Positions 43,531 through 52,300 of a stretch of DNA of 64,000 nucleotides are shown here, in pieces (the stretch's first letter is position 1; each line of letters begins with the position of its first letter). The stretch lies in NCBI RefSeq assembly GCF_009834875.1, contig NZ_WVHT01000012.1, positions 27,609 to 91,608 of the forward strand. The letters run 5' to 3'. Below the pieces are notes generated by a model. It made no database searches and had not been told where the DNA came from. It saw nothing but the letters and a program-made list of their open reading frames with translations. The DNA comes from Hufsiella arboris. Lineage in GTDB: Bacteria > Bacteroidota > Bacteroidia > Sphingobacteriales > Sphingobacteriaceae. The position numbers and the translations under genes are program-made.

Positions 43531-44856
43531 TCACTTCTTCAATACAGGACTTTGATAGCCTAATTTTTTTAGTCCAATTTGAATTTCTGGACAGCTCATA
43601 AAAAGCTTCCAAAGCAACCCGGTACGATAGTTTTCGATCATGACGACGATCGGCCCCTGGTCAATCGCCAGGTAAGATTTTGCATACCAGTTTTGTGATT
43701 CGCTAAATGAATCTACAAACCCATATTCACCCCAGATTTTATCGCCTAAATCGTAATAAAAGTGTTTAAGCGCTGCCATTGATTGTTCGGGCGTATAGGG
43801 AAAAGATGAGAGAGCTGCGGTCGGAGTTATCACTCCCAAATCATTTGTCGGCGAATGTGCATTATAACCCTCATAATTGTCGCTGGCTGTTAATCCCCAG
43901 CAATTTTTTCCATATCCTTTAAATTTCTTTGGATTCTCGACACAGTAGGAATAGTTAATAAGCGTGTGATTTTTGTTTTGCTCCCAGTAATCAGCGTATT
44001 CATCTTTCAAACCACGGGGATCCAAACCTAAAAACGAATAATGAGCGAAGAACAACGGACCCCCATAATCAAATCCAAGCGGGAGTTTATAGCCATAGAA
44101 CGTCTTTCCGTTTTTAAAGAAATTACTTTGAGCAAAACCGCGGTGATAAACAGAAGCCGGAACAGGATAACGTTCAGCAGAAGCGGCGAGGATATAAGTA
44201 ATAAGCGTTTCATTATAGCCTCTTAACGGAAAGTTCATCGCCCAGCCGTTGTTAGGACTCCAATGCCAGTATAAAACTTCTTCGCCACCGCGAGTGTACC
44301 AATCCCATTCAATCTCACTCCACAACCAATTAATACGGTTTCGTAACTCGGCCTCCGTGCGATCGTCTTTATTAAAATATTGCCGGGCACAAAGTAGCCC
44401 CTGGAAAAGAAACGAGGATTCAACCAGGTCGCCGCCATCATCTTTACGGCCGAATGGGATTGTTTTCCCTGTGGCGCCATCCATCCAATGCGGAAAAACT
44501 CCGTGATACGAATTAGCTTTCGCTAAAAACTTAACCATCTTAAGCAGGTGGCGGGCGGCTGTATCTCGTTTTATCCAACCTCGATCCGCAGCCACGATCG
44601 TTGCCATAACACCGAAGCCAGTTCCGCCAGTAGTTACGACTTCGTCGCCATAATCGAAAGAACGGTTGCTTCGCTCACGAGCCATTCCGCTAACGGGATG
44701 TGCAAAATCCCAAAAGTATTTAAAGGTTTGGCTTTGTACTTTTTCAAGAAGCTGATCGTCGGTTAACTTTTCCGGCTTGAAATTTTGAGCATGTAACTCC
44801 TGGAATAATCCAGCTACAACCAGGATAATGCTAAGAACGGGTTTAAATTTTATCAT
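43531..44856 (-). CDS. GH144-type glucoamylase-family protein (beta-1,2-glucanase), copy 2
   Basis: A 441-residue exported enzyme of the GH144 family; characterised members are endo-beta-1,2-glucanases that release sophorooligosaccharides. The signal peptide ends about residue 23 (L-H-A-Q). The (alpha/alpha)6 domain opens T-F-K-Y-F-W-D-F-A-H-P-V-S-G-M-A-R-E-R and includes Y-H-G-V-F-P-H-W and the acidic D139-D-G-G-D-L-V-E146 block, plus N-C-W-G-L-T-A-S-D and A-I-D-Q-G-P-I-V-V-M-I-E-N-Y-R. It lacks the N-terminal Ig-like domain and lipobox of its neighbour, so it is periplasmic. It starts 5 bp after that gene. Confidence 0.9.
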   Translation of the reverse strand: MIKFKPVLSIILVVAGLFQELHAQNFKPEKLTDDQLLEKVQSQTFKYFWDFAHPVSGMARERSNRSFDYGDEVVTTGGTGFGVMATIVAADRGWIKRDTAARHLLKMVKFLAKANSYHGVFPHWMDGATGKTIPFGRKDDGGDLVESSFLFQGLLCARQYFNKDDRTEAELRNRINWLWSEIEWDWYTRGGEEVLYWHWSPNNGWAMNFPLRGYNETLITYILAASAERYPVPASVYHRGFAQSNFFKNGKTFYGYKLPLGFDYGGPLFFAHYSFLGLDPRGLKDEYADYWEQNKNHTLINYSYCVENPKKFKGYGKNCWGLTASDNYEGYNAHSPTNDLGVITPTAALSSFPYTPEQSMAALKHFYYDLGDKIWGEYGFVDSFSESQNWYAKSYLAIDQGPIVVMIENYRTGLLWKLFMSCPEIQIGLKKLGYQSPVLKK

Positions 44857-44861
44857 CGTTG

Positions 44862-46535
44862 TTATAAATTAGGACTTTGAAAGCCCAGGTTCTTCATTCC
44901 GGTTTTAACTTCGGGACAACTCATGAACAAGTTCCATAAAAGTTTACTACGATAATTTTCTATCATACAGATAATAGGCCCCTGGTCGATCGCCAGATAA
45001 GACGAAGCAAACCATGGTTCCTTTAAGCTAAACGCATCGTAAAACCCATAATCGCCCCAAAGCTTATCGCCCAGCTTATAATAGAAGAAACGCAACGTAG
45101 TCATCGATTCCTCCGGAGTATAGGGAAGTGACGAGATCGCGGCTGTAGGCGCTATTACGCCTAGGTCATTTCCGGGGGCGCTGGCTGAATAACCGTTTGG
45201 AATGTCGCTTGCCGTCAATCCCCAGCAGGAATTACTATAACCATAATTGCCGGCGGGATTAGTCACACAGTATTGGTAATTTATTTTGGCATGATTGACC
45301 GTTTGCTGCTGATAGTCGGCATACTGATCGCTCAGGCCATTGGGGTTAACCGCTAAAAAGGAATAATGCTCAAAAAAGAGAGGTCCACCTTGTGGCGGCC
45401 CCAGAGGCAGTTGAATACCGAAATAAGAATTGCCATTTTTCATCGCACCGTTTTGCGCCCAGCCATTATCATACACTTCTTTTGAAATCGCGTACGTTGC
45501 GGACGAAGCTCCCAGTATGTAGGTTATCAAAGCCTCATTCCACCCTTTTACCGACATATTCATATCCCAGTTAAAATTCGGACTCCAATGCCAGTATAAA
45601 GTATTTTCATTGTTCTTGCGAAACCAGGACCACTCAACGCCATTCCACAAGGCATTTATTTTAGCACGCAATGCTGCTTCTTGTGTATCTGAACCATTAA
45701 AATATTGCCGGGCAACCAATAGTCCTTCCATTAAATAAGAAGTTTCGACAAGATCGGCGCCGTTATCTTTTTCACTAAAAGGCTGTACTGCACCGGTGGC
45801 ACCGTTAATCCAGTGCGGGAAAGCTCCGTGAAACTTTTGAGCCTTATCTGTTAGAAAATTAACCATAGTGGTTAGCCTGGCTAATCCATCCGCCCGGCTA
45901 ATAAAATTCCTGTTTATTGCCGTTACAATAGCCATAATTCCAAAACCGGAACCGCCGGATGTCACAATATCTCCCGATGTATTTCTTTCCCTGGCTAATC
46001 CACTGACGGGATGTCCGAAATCCCAGAAATATTTGAACGTCTGCTTTTGTACCAGTGTAAGCAATTCATCATCAGATATTACCGGAAACTTGTCTGTTGA
46101 ATCAATGGCTGTTTGCAGATTGACGGTAATCGCCGTTTGGAGTTTGCCTTTATCGGCGGCAGTCAGCCCGTTCGAAACGAACAAATTATATTTTGTGAGA
46201 AATAATAAATTATCGGCTGGTTGGATAACAATTGTCGCATCGTTGTCTTCGAATGAGGAAGAATACGTGACGCTGTTGCCAGCAGCGTCTTTCAGACTAA
46301 TATTTCCGGAAACTGAATTTTTATCAAGAGCCTTTGAAAATGATAGTTTAACAACCGGCTTTGTATTAATTCCATAGTAATTGAAGCCGTTAAAATTTCC
46401 GTTTACTTTCAAGCTGTTAAAGCTGAAGCTCTCCGGAACGGGGTCCGGCTTTACGGCGCCATTATCACCGCTTTTTTTACAGGAAAGCAGCAACAGGAAA
46501 AAAAATAAAAGGACGATTTTGCAATTACTCAACAT
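44862..46535 (-). CDS. GH144-type surface lipoprotein (beta-1,2-glucanase), copy 1
   Basis: A 557-residue lipoprotein. A signal peptide with lipobox L-L-L-S-C (Cys19) is followed by K-K-S-G-D-N, then an Ig-like (Big_5-type) domain (about 35-145) and the GH144 domain from about 155. The GH144 domain shares K-Q-T-F-K-Y-F-W-D-F-G-H-P-V-S-G-L-A-R-E-R, F-H-G-A-F-P-H-W, the D-N-G-A-D-L-V-E block and N-S-C-W-G-L-T-A-S-D with copy 2. A lipid anchor and an Ig-like spacer suit a surface endo-hydrolase that cuts the polymer before import. The gene sits just after a terminator-like hairpin that follows the susE-position gene. Confidence 0.9.
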   Translation of the reverse strand: MLSNCKIVLLFFFLLLLSCKKSGDNGAVKPDPVPESFSFNSLKVNGNFNGFNYYGINTKPVVKLSFSKALDKNSVSGNISLKDAAGNSVTYSSSFEDNDATIVIQPADNLLFLTKYNLFVSNGLTAADKGKLQTAITVNLQTAIDSTDKFPVISDDELLTLVQKQTFKYFWDFGHPVSGLARERNTSGDIVTSGGSGFGIMAIVTAINRNFISRADGLARLTTMVNFLTDKAQKFHGAFPHWINGATGAVQPFSEKDNGADLVETSYLMEGLLVARQYFNGSDTQEAALRAKINALWNGVEWSWFRKNNENTLYWHWSPNFNWDMNMSVKGWNEALITYILGASSATYAISKEVYDNGWAQNGAMKNGNSYFGIQLPLGPPQGGPLFFEHYSFLAVNPNGLSDQYADYQQQTVNHAKINYQYCVTNPAGNYGYSNSCWGLTASDIPNGYSASAPGNDLGVIAPTAAISSLPYTPEESMTTLRFFYYKLGDKLWGDYGFYDAFSLKEPWFASSYLAIDQGPIICMIENYRSKLLWNLFMSCPEVKTGMKNLGFQSPNL

Positions 46536-46550
46536 GGGATTTGTTAGCAG

Positions 46551-46577
46551 AAAAAAAGGTTACCATACACGGCAACC
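46551..46577 (-). terminator. Terminator-like hairpin inside the PUL operon
   Basis: On the minus strand GGTTGCC and GGTAACC pair (one G-T) around a 6-nt loop and are followed directly by seven T. It lies between the LamG gene stop and the first hydrolase ATG, and should reduce hydrolase expression relative to susCD. Confidence 0.72.
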
Positions 46578-46597
46578 CCTCAATTCACGCCAATTTA

Positions 46598-47518
46598 TTA
46601 TCTACCTAAACTTTCTAATTTATAAAGAGCGTTTATTTCATCCCCGGAGAGTGCCTTGTTGTACACTCTGAATTCGTCAAGCTGACCACCAAAGTCTGTT
46701 GCCCAATCCTGCGCGCCTGCACTGCCAAGGCTTGGGTTTGTTTGAAACTGAAATGCGCCAAACACTATCGAAGCTGCATTTACAAATTTTAGTGGCCCGT
46801 AAGGCGTTTTATTTGTTACCGGATCGTCACCGTTTAATATCGGCCCCTTTGTACCTTGTGGATTTCCTGCTGTGTTCACGCCGATCTGCGTACCGTTTGC
46901 GTAAATGTTAAATATAGATTTATCTCCGTTATAGGTGATGCCTACATGAACCCATTTTCCAATAGCCGCACCAAACTTACAATCAGTGAATTGCCCCGCC
47001 CATTTGGCGTTAGCATTATTCATATGAACTTTAAAAAAAGCGGTATCCGGGTTGGGAACACCTTTTTGGACATATGATTCAAGATAGACATCAATATTTC
47101 CCCAAAAATCTTTTGAATTATTTAGCGCAAAAACCCCTGTAGCTTTGGTGGGTTGCGTAGTGTTCATCCAAAACGAAATACTGTAACTCTGAAGAGCAGG
47201 GATCACCGTTCCCGCATTCGCAATTACTGCATAACCATTGGCCGATCCCTGATAAGCTTGTCCTTTTTTTCCTGCTGTAAATGATGTATTTGTACCTGTG
47301 GCGGATAAATTAGCTATACTGTCGTTTAAATTTCCATTGAACGACCAAAATGCAACCAGGTTATCTGGAGCTATTTCTTTGGAACTGCTGTAACCGCCAA
47401 TGGGTTTTTCAGGAGCATAATCGCTTGGATCGTAATCCTTCAGACAAGACGACATGGTAAATGTCGCCAATGTCAATCCGAGCAGGGTGATATAATTTAT
47501 TTTCATCTTGAATTTCAT
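46598..47518 (-). CDS. LamG-like surface glycan-binding lipoprotein (SusE position)
   Basis: A 306-residue lipoprotein with lipobox T-M-S-S-C (Cys25). From about residue 50 it folds as a LamG/concanavalin-type jelly roll: L-V-A-F-W-S-F-N-G-N-L-N-D-S, then Y-S-I-S-F-W-M-N, and W-V-H-V-G-I-T-Y-N-G-D-K and L-D-E-F-R-V-Y-N-K-A-L-S-G-D-E-I. It has no enzymatic residues. Position directly after susD, in the place of SusE/SusF-type proteins, suggests a surface glycan-binding role. The start could also be ATG 47506. It starts 6 bp after the susD stop. Confidence 0.85.
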   Translation of the reverse strand: MKFKMKINYITLLGLTLATFTMSSCLKDYDPSDYAPEKPIGGYSSSKEIAPDNLVAFWSFNGNLNDSIANLSATGTNTSFTAGKKGQAYQGSANGYAVIANAGTVIPALQSYSISFWMNTTQPTKATGVFALNNSKDFWGNIDVYLESYVQKGVPNPDTAFFKVHMNNANAKWAGQFTDCKFGAAIGKWVHVGITYNGDKSIFNIYANGTQIGVNTAGNPQGTKGPILNGDDPVTNKTPYGPLKFVNAASIVFGAFQFQTNPSLGSAGAQDWATDFGGQLDEFRVYNKALSGDEINALYKLESLGR

Positions 47519-47524
47519 TTTTAA

Positions 47525-49000
47525 TTAATAGCCCGGATTTTGGATTAACACACCTGCACTTAAATCGATTTCATCTGATGGAATTGGCATCAATTCACTC
47601 ACACCAGCCTTAAAGCCTTTCGGGCCAAATATTTCTGAGCCACGACCCTGGCGAATGACGTCAAAGAACCGGTCAAACTCCATTGCCAGTTCAACTTGCC
47701 GCTCGTGCCAGATCGCCAGTCGCAATTGAGGCTGGTCTGTTGTGGTAACCGGAGGCAATATTGTAGCGTTCCCAGCTCTTGCGCGCGCCCGCACCATTTC
47801 CAGCGACGCTAAAGCCTGGGTGGGATTTCCCAATTCATTAGCTGCCTCGGCATTCATTAGTAAAACTTCGGCGTAACGTATAACTCGCACATTCTGATCT
47901 TCGCCTTCATTTTGAACGAATGGCGTATTGAAGGGCACATATGATTTTTGATTGTAACGAGGATTATCACCTGTCGGGTTAATAACGTCGCCCTCGGGTG
48001 TGGTTTCTCCGCGGAAAATAATTGTTGCATCGCGTCGCGGATCGTTTGGTTCGAAGGCATTCGCTAAAGCTTCGGTAGGAACATTAAAACCCCAACCACC
48101 ACCTGATACACCTCGAACACCCTGCACTTGCGAATACTGGCTGTTAGATGCATCCTTGATATTTGGCAGACTCTGGCATTGAATTTCAAAAATGGATTCT
48201 GAATTGTTTTCGTTCGCAATTCGGAACAACTGCTCAAAATTCGGGAACAGCGTATAACCCATCGTCATCACCTGATTTGTGTAAGTCAATACGTCATTCC
48301 ACTTTTTTTGATACATCGCAACTTTTGCGTGCAAGGCTAGTGCAGCTCCTTTCGTCGCGCGGCCAATGTCTGCGGGTCCGTAGCTCTGAGGAAGAACGGA
48401 AGCCGCATCAGTAAGATCTTTTTCAATGAACGCCCAAACATCTGCCTTCGGACTGCGCGGAATATTGTATTCTTCTGTACCTGCTGCAACGTGGTCCCTC
48501 AACGGAACATCACCAAACGCTCTTACCAATCGGAAGTAGTTATATGCTCTTACAAATTTTGCCTCGGCCATATAGCGGCTTCTCAGACCCTCATCCATGG
48601 AAATATTCGGTATGTTATCAAGCACCTGGTTACAAAGATTAATGCTTTGATATTGCGACTTCCAGAAATCGTAGACTTGTCCGTCGGTAGCGGAAACAGT
48701 AAAGCTGTCAAAATTATTGAAGAAGGTGGCGTCGCCCGGTGTGCTTCCTTTTTCCGTCTCGTCAGATCCCATGCTTTCGACCGCTATCGGAGCAAAAGCC
48801 GTTTGCCGCCACTCGCGCAAATTTGCGTAAATAGAGTTTACTGCCTTGGTGGCATCGTCCTGAGTTTTGAAAAATTCAGCGCTGGGCTGTTTCGCCTGCG
48901 GTGGAACGTCCAAAAAGTCTTTCTTACAGCTTGCAAAAGAAAGTACTGCAACAGCCATTGAGACTGCCCAGATTTTATATGATTTTATATCGATTAACAT
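47525..49000 (-). CDS. SusD/RagB-family nutrient-binding lipoprotein
   Basis: A 491-residue surface lipoprotein, the lid of the SusCD transporter. The lipobox is S-F-A-S-C (Cys25), followed by K-K-D-F-L-D-V-P-P, the common SusD start. TPR-like helices include A-E-A-K-F-V-R-A-Y-N-Y-F-R-L-V-R-A-F-G-D-V-P-L and the C-terminal I-W-H-E-R-Q-V-E-L-A-M-E-F-D-R-F-F-D. This last block is the SusD/RagB signature. It starts 11 bp after susC and pairs with it to bind and import oligosaccharides. Confidence 0.96.
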   Translation of the reverse strand: MLIDIKSYKIWAVSMAVAVLSFASCKKDFLDVPPQAKQPSAEFFKTQDDATKAVNSIYANLREWRQTAFAPIAVESMGSDETEKGSTPGDATFFNNFDSFTVSATDGQVYDFWKSQYQSINLCNQVLDNIPNISMDEGLRSRYMAEAKFVRAYNYFRLVRAFGDVPLRDHVAAGTEEYNIPRSPKADVWAFIEKDLTDAASVLPQSYGPADIGRATKGAALALHAKVAMYQKKWNDVLTYTNQVMTMGYTLFPNFEQLFRIANENNSESIFEIQCQSLPNIKDASNSQYSQVQGVRGVSGGGWGFNVPTEALANAFEPNDPRRDATIIFRGETTPEGDVINPTGDNPRYNQKSYVPFNTPFVQNEGEDQNVRVIRYAEVLLMNAEAANELGNPTQALASLEMVRARARAGNATILPPVTTTDQPQLRLAIWHERQVELAMEFDRFFDVIRQGRGSEIFGPKGFKAGVSELMPIPSDEIDLSAGVLIQNPGY

Positions 49001-49011
49001 TGTCGTAAAGC

Positions 49012-52000
49012 TTAAAAAGTAAGATTCAAACCAAAATTGTACGTGGCAAATAATGGATAGATGCCATTGTCAATTCCGGCATTGATGCCGGGTTGAGTTA
49101 CGGCGTCCGTTATGCGCAATTCAGGGGTAAAACCGTTATACTTGAAGAAATTGAAGGCATTTTGGGCATTTAGATAAACCCTTAGCCGTTGGATCTTCCA
49201 TTTTGACAGTAACGCAGATGGAAAGGTGTAACCCAATTGAATATTCCTGATACGGACATAACTTCCATCTTCTACGTACCATGAGTTCGGCTTGTAATTT
49301 TCCCCTCCACCAATGTTAGCCGAAGGGTAAGAGTTTGACGTTCCTTCACCATGCCAGCGATTATTAAAAAAGTCTTCGGAATAGTTTTCCGAACCGAAAC
49401 GCAGTCCTTTATTGGCATTATAAACATCAACTCCTGCAACGCCTTGTACGTCAACAGCAAGATCAAATTCCTTAAAATTAAATCCTGTATTTAAACCGAA
49501 GGTGTATTTCGGATTTGGATTCCCTAAAACTACCCTGTCGGCAGCGTCAATCTTGCCATCTGAATTAGTATCTTGATAGCGAAAATCGCCTGGCTTAGCC
49601 GAGGGCTGGACTGATGCTGCTATTTCGGCGGCATTCTGAAAAACTCCGTCGACCTGAAGCCCGAAAAACTGACCGATAGGTTGTCCAACAACGGTACGAG
49701 TACTTAACTGACCTCCCGTTGCTGCCGCTCCGCCAGCGTAAATTGGCGTGCCTCCCGTTTCAACAGATAAAACTTTGTTATTATTAATGCTAAAGTTTCC
49801 GCTTAAATTGTAAGAAAAATCGTCGTTAATCTTATTTCTCCATCCGGCTGTAAATTCCCATCCCCGATTTTGAAAATCGGCCTGATTTCCAAGAATATTA
49901 TTGCCGGTTGTTCCTAACGAGCCTAAAATAGGAATCTGGAAAATAGCCTGCTCAGTTTTCTTGTTGTACCAATCAACCTCAAAAGTTAATTTACTGTCCA
50001 GAAATGATGTTTCTAAGCCAATGTCTGTACCAACGCCCCTTTCCCAGTACGTTACCGGGGGAACAATCGTTGTAATATTGGCGCCTGTTGCTGGTACTCC
50101 GCCATAAATTGCGGTGAACTGTGGTTGTTGATTTACCGTCAAGGTAGATAGGTTGGCCGGCACGGATGCATTACCTACTTTTCCCCAACTTCCTCTTAAC
50201 TTCAAACTGCTGAAAAACTTTTGATCTTTCATGAAGTCTTCATCGCTGACCACCCAGCCGACACCAATTGATGGAAAATAACCCCAGCGCTGGTCGTCGA
50301 TAAATTTGGAGGAGCCATCGGCACGCAGTGAAGCGTTTATAAGGTAACGATTCTTAAAAGAGTAATTTACACGTCCGAAATACGATTCGTAAGTAGATAA
50401 GTCACCCTGATCGGTAATTGATCGTGTATCGCTTGTTCCTAAGGCCAAATAAAGGTCCCCTTCCGAATTATAAGGAACATTCTGAGCAGTTCCGGTCGAA
50501 CTATATGATTTATATCGCTGAGCAGACTGACCAGCCAAAATAGTAAACTTATGATCGCCAAGCGTTTTATCATACGTCAGCGTATTTTCCCAGATCCAGT
50601 TGCGGGTTTGAGATTTAGTTAACGTTAATAAACTGATTTTGTTAAACTGGTAGGTCGTTGCCTGATATACCGGGTTGTAAGCCCGAACTTCACCATCGCC
50701 AAATTCACCACCGAAACTTGATCTGAATGTCAGGTCTTTCATGAGTTTTACGTCGGCATATACATTACCGGTTACGCGGTAGTTTTTTGACTTCTGGTTG
50801 TAAAAGTCCAGTTGCGCCTGCGGATTGTTAGGGACGTTACCAATCGGATAATCAGCAGGATCACCGTAAGTACCGTCAGCATAAAATACCGGGACCACCG
50901 GTGCGGCTGTATAAGCTTTACCAATTATCCCCGGAGGAATATCAGTAGTATTATTTCCTTGTAAAACCGCGTTATATCCCACTTTTAAAAATTTCGCCGC
51001 CTGAATATCATTTTGCAAGCGGGCAGTAACGCGGCTGTAATCATTGTTTTTTACAATTCCATCCTGCTTGAAATAGCCAACCGAATAGTTATAGGATGAC
51101 TTTTCCGTACTTCCACCAAATGACAGGTATTGATTGGTAGTAAAGGCATCTCGTAATACTACATTGTACCAATCCGTGCCATCGCCAAACGATGAGGGAT
51201 TTGCAAAGGTCTGCTGTGAGTTTAGCTCATTTATCAGCGTGGCGTATTGCGAGGCATTAGCCATTTTAACCAGATTGGTAACGTGCTGAAAACCGGCATA
51301 TCCGTCATAACTAACCCGTGGCTGGCCCTTACCTTTCCTGGTAGTAATAAGAACAACACCATTTGCCGCTCTAATACCATATATTGATTCACTTGAAGCA
51401 TCTTTCAGTATGCTCATATTTTCTATATCTGCCGGGTTTAAAAAACTAATGTCATCATACCAGGCTCCGTCTACAACATATAGCGGATTAGCGTTGCCAT
51501 ATACCGTTCCGAGCCCGCGGATTCGAATTTGCGGCGACGACCCGGGCGTTCCTGCATTAGTAATCTGAACCCCGGCCACCTTACCCTGCAGTGCACTAAC
51601 GGCGTTTGGTGTAGATTGCTTTGATATTTCCTCGCCCTTCACCTGGGCAACAGCGCCGGTTACATCTACTTTTCTTTGCGTTCCATAACCTACCACAACA
51701 ACTTGCTGAAGCTCGGTTGCTGATGAAACAAGTTGGACGTTTATGTCAGTTCGATTACTAACTGGAACTTCAAGCGTTTGATAACCAATGTAGGAAAAAA
51801 CTAAGGTGGCAGTTGGAGCTACAGAAATCGCGTAACCGCCAGTGGCACCCGTAGAGGTTCCTGAGGTTACTCCTTTAACCCGTACACTTACTCCGACAAG
51901 CGTCTCCTTTGTTTTGGCATCAGTCACAACACCTTTTACAGCGATGTTTTGTGCGAATGATTGAACAATGGAAAAGATACAGAGCAATACCCCACCGGTA

Positions 52001-52023
52001 AGGTTGGTAAAAACTTTTCTCAT
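49012..52023 (-). CDS. SusC/RagA-family TonB-linked outer-membrane transporter
   Basis: A 1003-residue TonB-dependent transporter from ATG 52023 (an upstream in-frame ATG at 52074 gives a non-standard N terminus). Signal peptide to about residue 24 (S-F-A-Q). A carboxypeptidase-regulatory-like domain (V-K-G-V-V-T-D-A-K-T-K-E-T-L-V-G) precedes the TonB box region and plug (V-V-V-V-G-Y-G-T-Q-R-K-V-D-V-T-G-A-V), followed by the R-I-R-G-L-G-T-V-Y motif. The C terminus ends in an aromatic residue (N-L-T-F). It imports the oligosaccharides made by the surface endo-glucanase. The 270-bp region before it contains the dyad likely used for regulation. Confidence 0.96.
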   Translation of the reverse strand: MRKVFTNLTGGVLLCIFSIVQSFAQNIAVKGVVTDAKTKETLVGVSVRVKGVTSGTSTGATGGYAISVAPTATLVFSYIGYQTLEVPVSNRTDINVQLVSSATELQQVVVVGYGTQRKVDVTGAVAQVKGEEISKQSTPNAVSALQGKVAGVQITNAGTPGSSPQIRIRGLGTVYGNANPLYVVDGAWYDDISFLNPADIENMSILKDASSESIYGIRAANGVVLITTRKGKGQPRVSYDGYAGFQHVTNLVKMANASQYATLINELNSQQTFANPSSFGDGTDWYNVVLRDAFTTNQYLSFGGSTEKSSYNYSVGYFKQDGIVKNNDYSRVTARLQNDIQAAKFLKVGYNAVLQGNNTTDIPPGIIGKAYTAAPVVPVFYADGTYGDPADYPIGNVPNNPQAQLDFYNQKSKNYRVTGNVYADVKLMKDLTFRSSFGGEFGDGEVRAYNPVYQATTYQFNKISLLTLTKSQTRNWIWENTLTYDKTLGDHKFTILAGQSAQRYKSYSSTGTAQNVPYNSEGDLYLALGTSDTRSITDQGDLSTYESYFGRVNYSFKNRYLINASLRADGSSKFIDDQRWGYFPSIGVGWVVSDEDFMKDQKFFSSLKLRGSWGKVGNASVPANLSTLTVNQQPQFTAIYGGVPATGANITTIVPPVTYWERGVGTDIGLETSFLDSKLTFEVDWYNKKTEQAIFQIPILGSLGTTGNNILGNQADFQNRGWEFTAGWRNKINDDFSYNLSGNFSINNNKVLSVETGGTPIYAGGAAATGGQLSTRTVVGQPIGQFFGLQVDGVFQNAAEIAASVQPSAKPGDFRYQDTNSDGKIDAADRVVLGNPNPKYTFGLNTGFNFKEFDLAVDVQGVAGVDVYNANKGLRFGSENYSEDFFNNRWHGEGTSNSYPSANIGGGENYKPNSWYVEDGSYVRIRNIQLGYTFPSALLSKWKIQRLRVYLNAQNAFNFFKYNGFTPELRITDAVTQPGINAGIDNGIYPLFATYNFGLNLTF

Positions 52024-52146
52024 GATTAATTTGGTTAGAAATAAATAATTGGTTTCGACTCTTGTCTGAATCATTAAGCCAAAATTGATCGTAATTGTTT
52101 AAAGTGTGAAAGGAGAAACACCACAACTTTACTACATCATCGGGCT

Positions 52147-52167
52147 TATGTGTATGAGATACACATA
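52147..52167. promoter_or_regulatory. Perfect dyad upstream of susC (candidate operator)
   Basis: TATGTGTAT and ATACACATA form a perfect 9-bp dyad with a GAG centre, 124 bp before the susC ATG. A LuxR-type DNA-binding protein encoded next door usually reads dyads of such size. Role is inferred from position. Confidence 0.5.
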
Positions 52168-52283
52168 CTATGACAATCATTAAAAACAGCCTTTAATAAC
52201 GCTAATCTTGTATTTTCCAGAGTTTACTTAATAATCACCAAACCAAAAGTCCGGAAAAGAAAAGGTGTATAATGAGAGGCAAT

Positions 52284-52300
52284 GATGTAGTGTCTACATC
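52284..52300. promoter_or_regulatory. Second dyad at the end of the regulator gene
   Basis: GATGTAG and CTACATC form a perfect 7-bp dyad with a TGT centre. It overlaps the regulator's stop codon (52294-52296) and has no T run, so it may be an operator half or a 3' hairpin. Confidence 0.35.
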
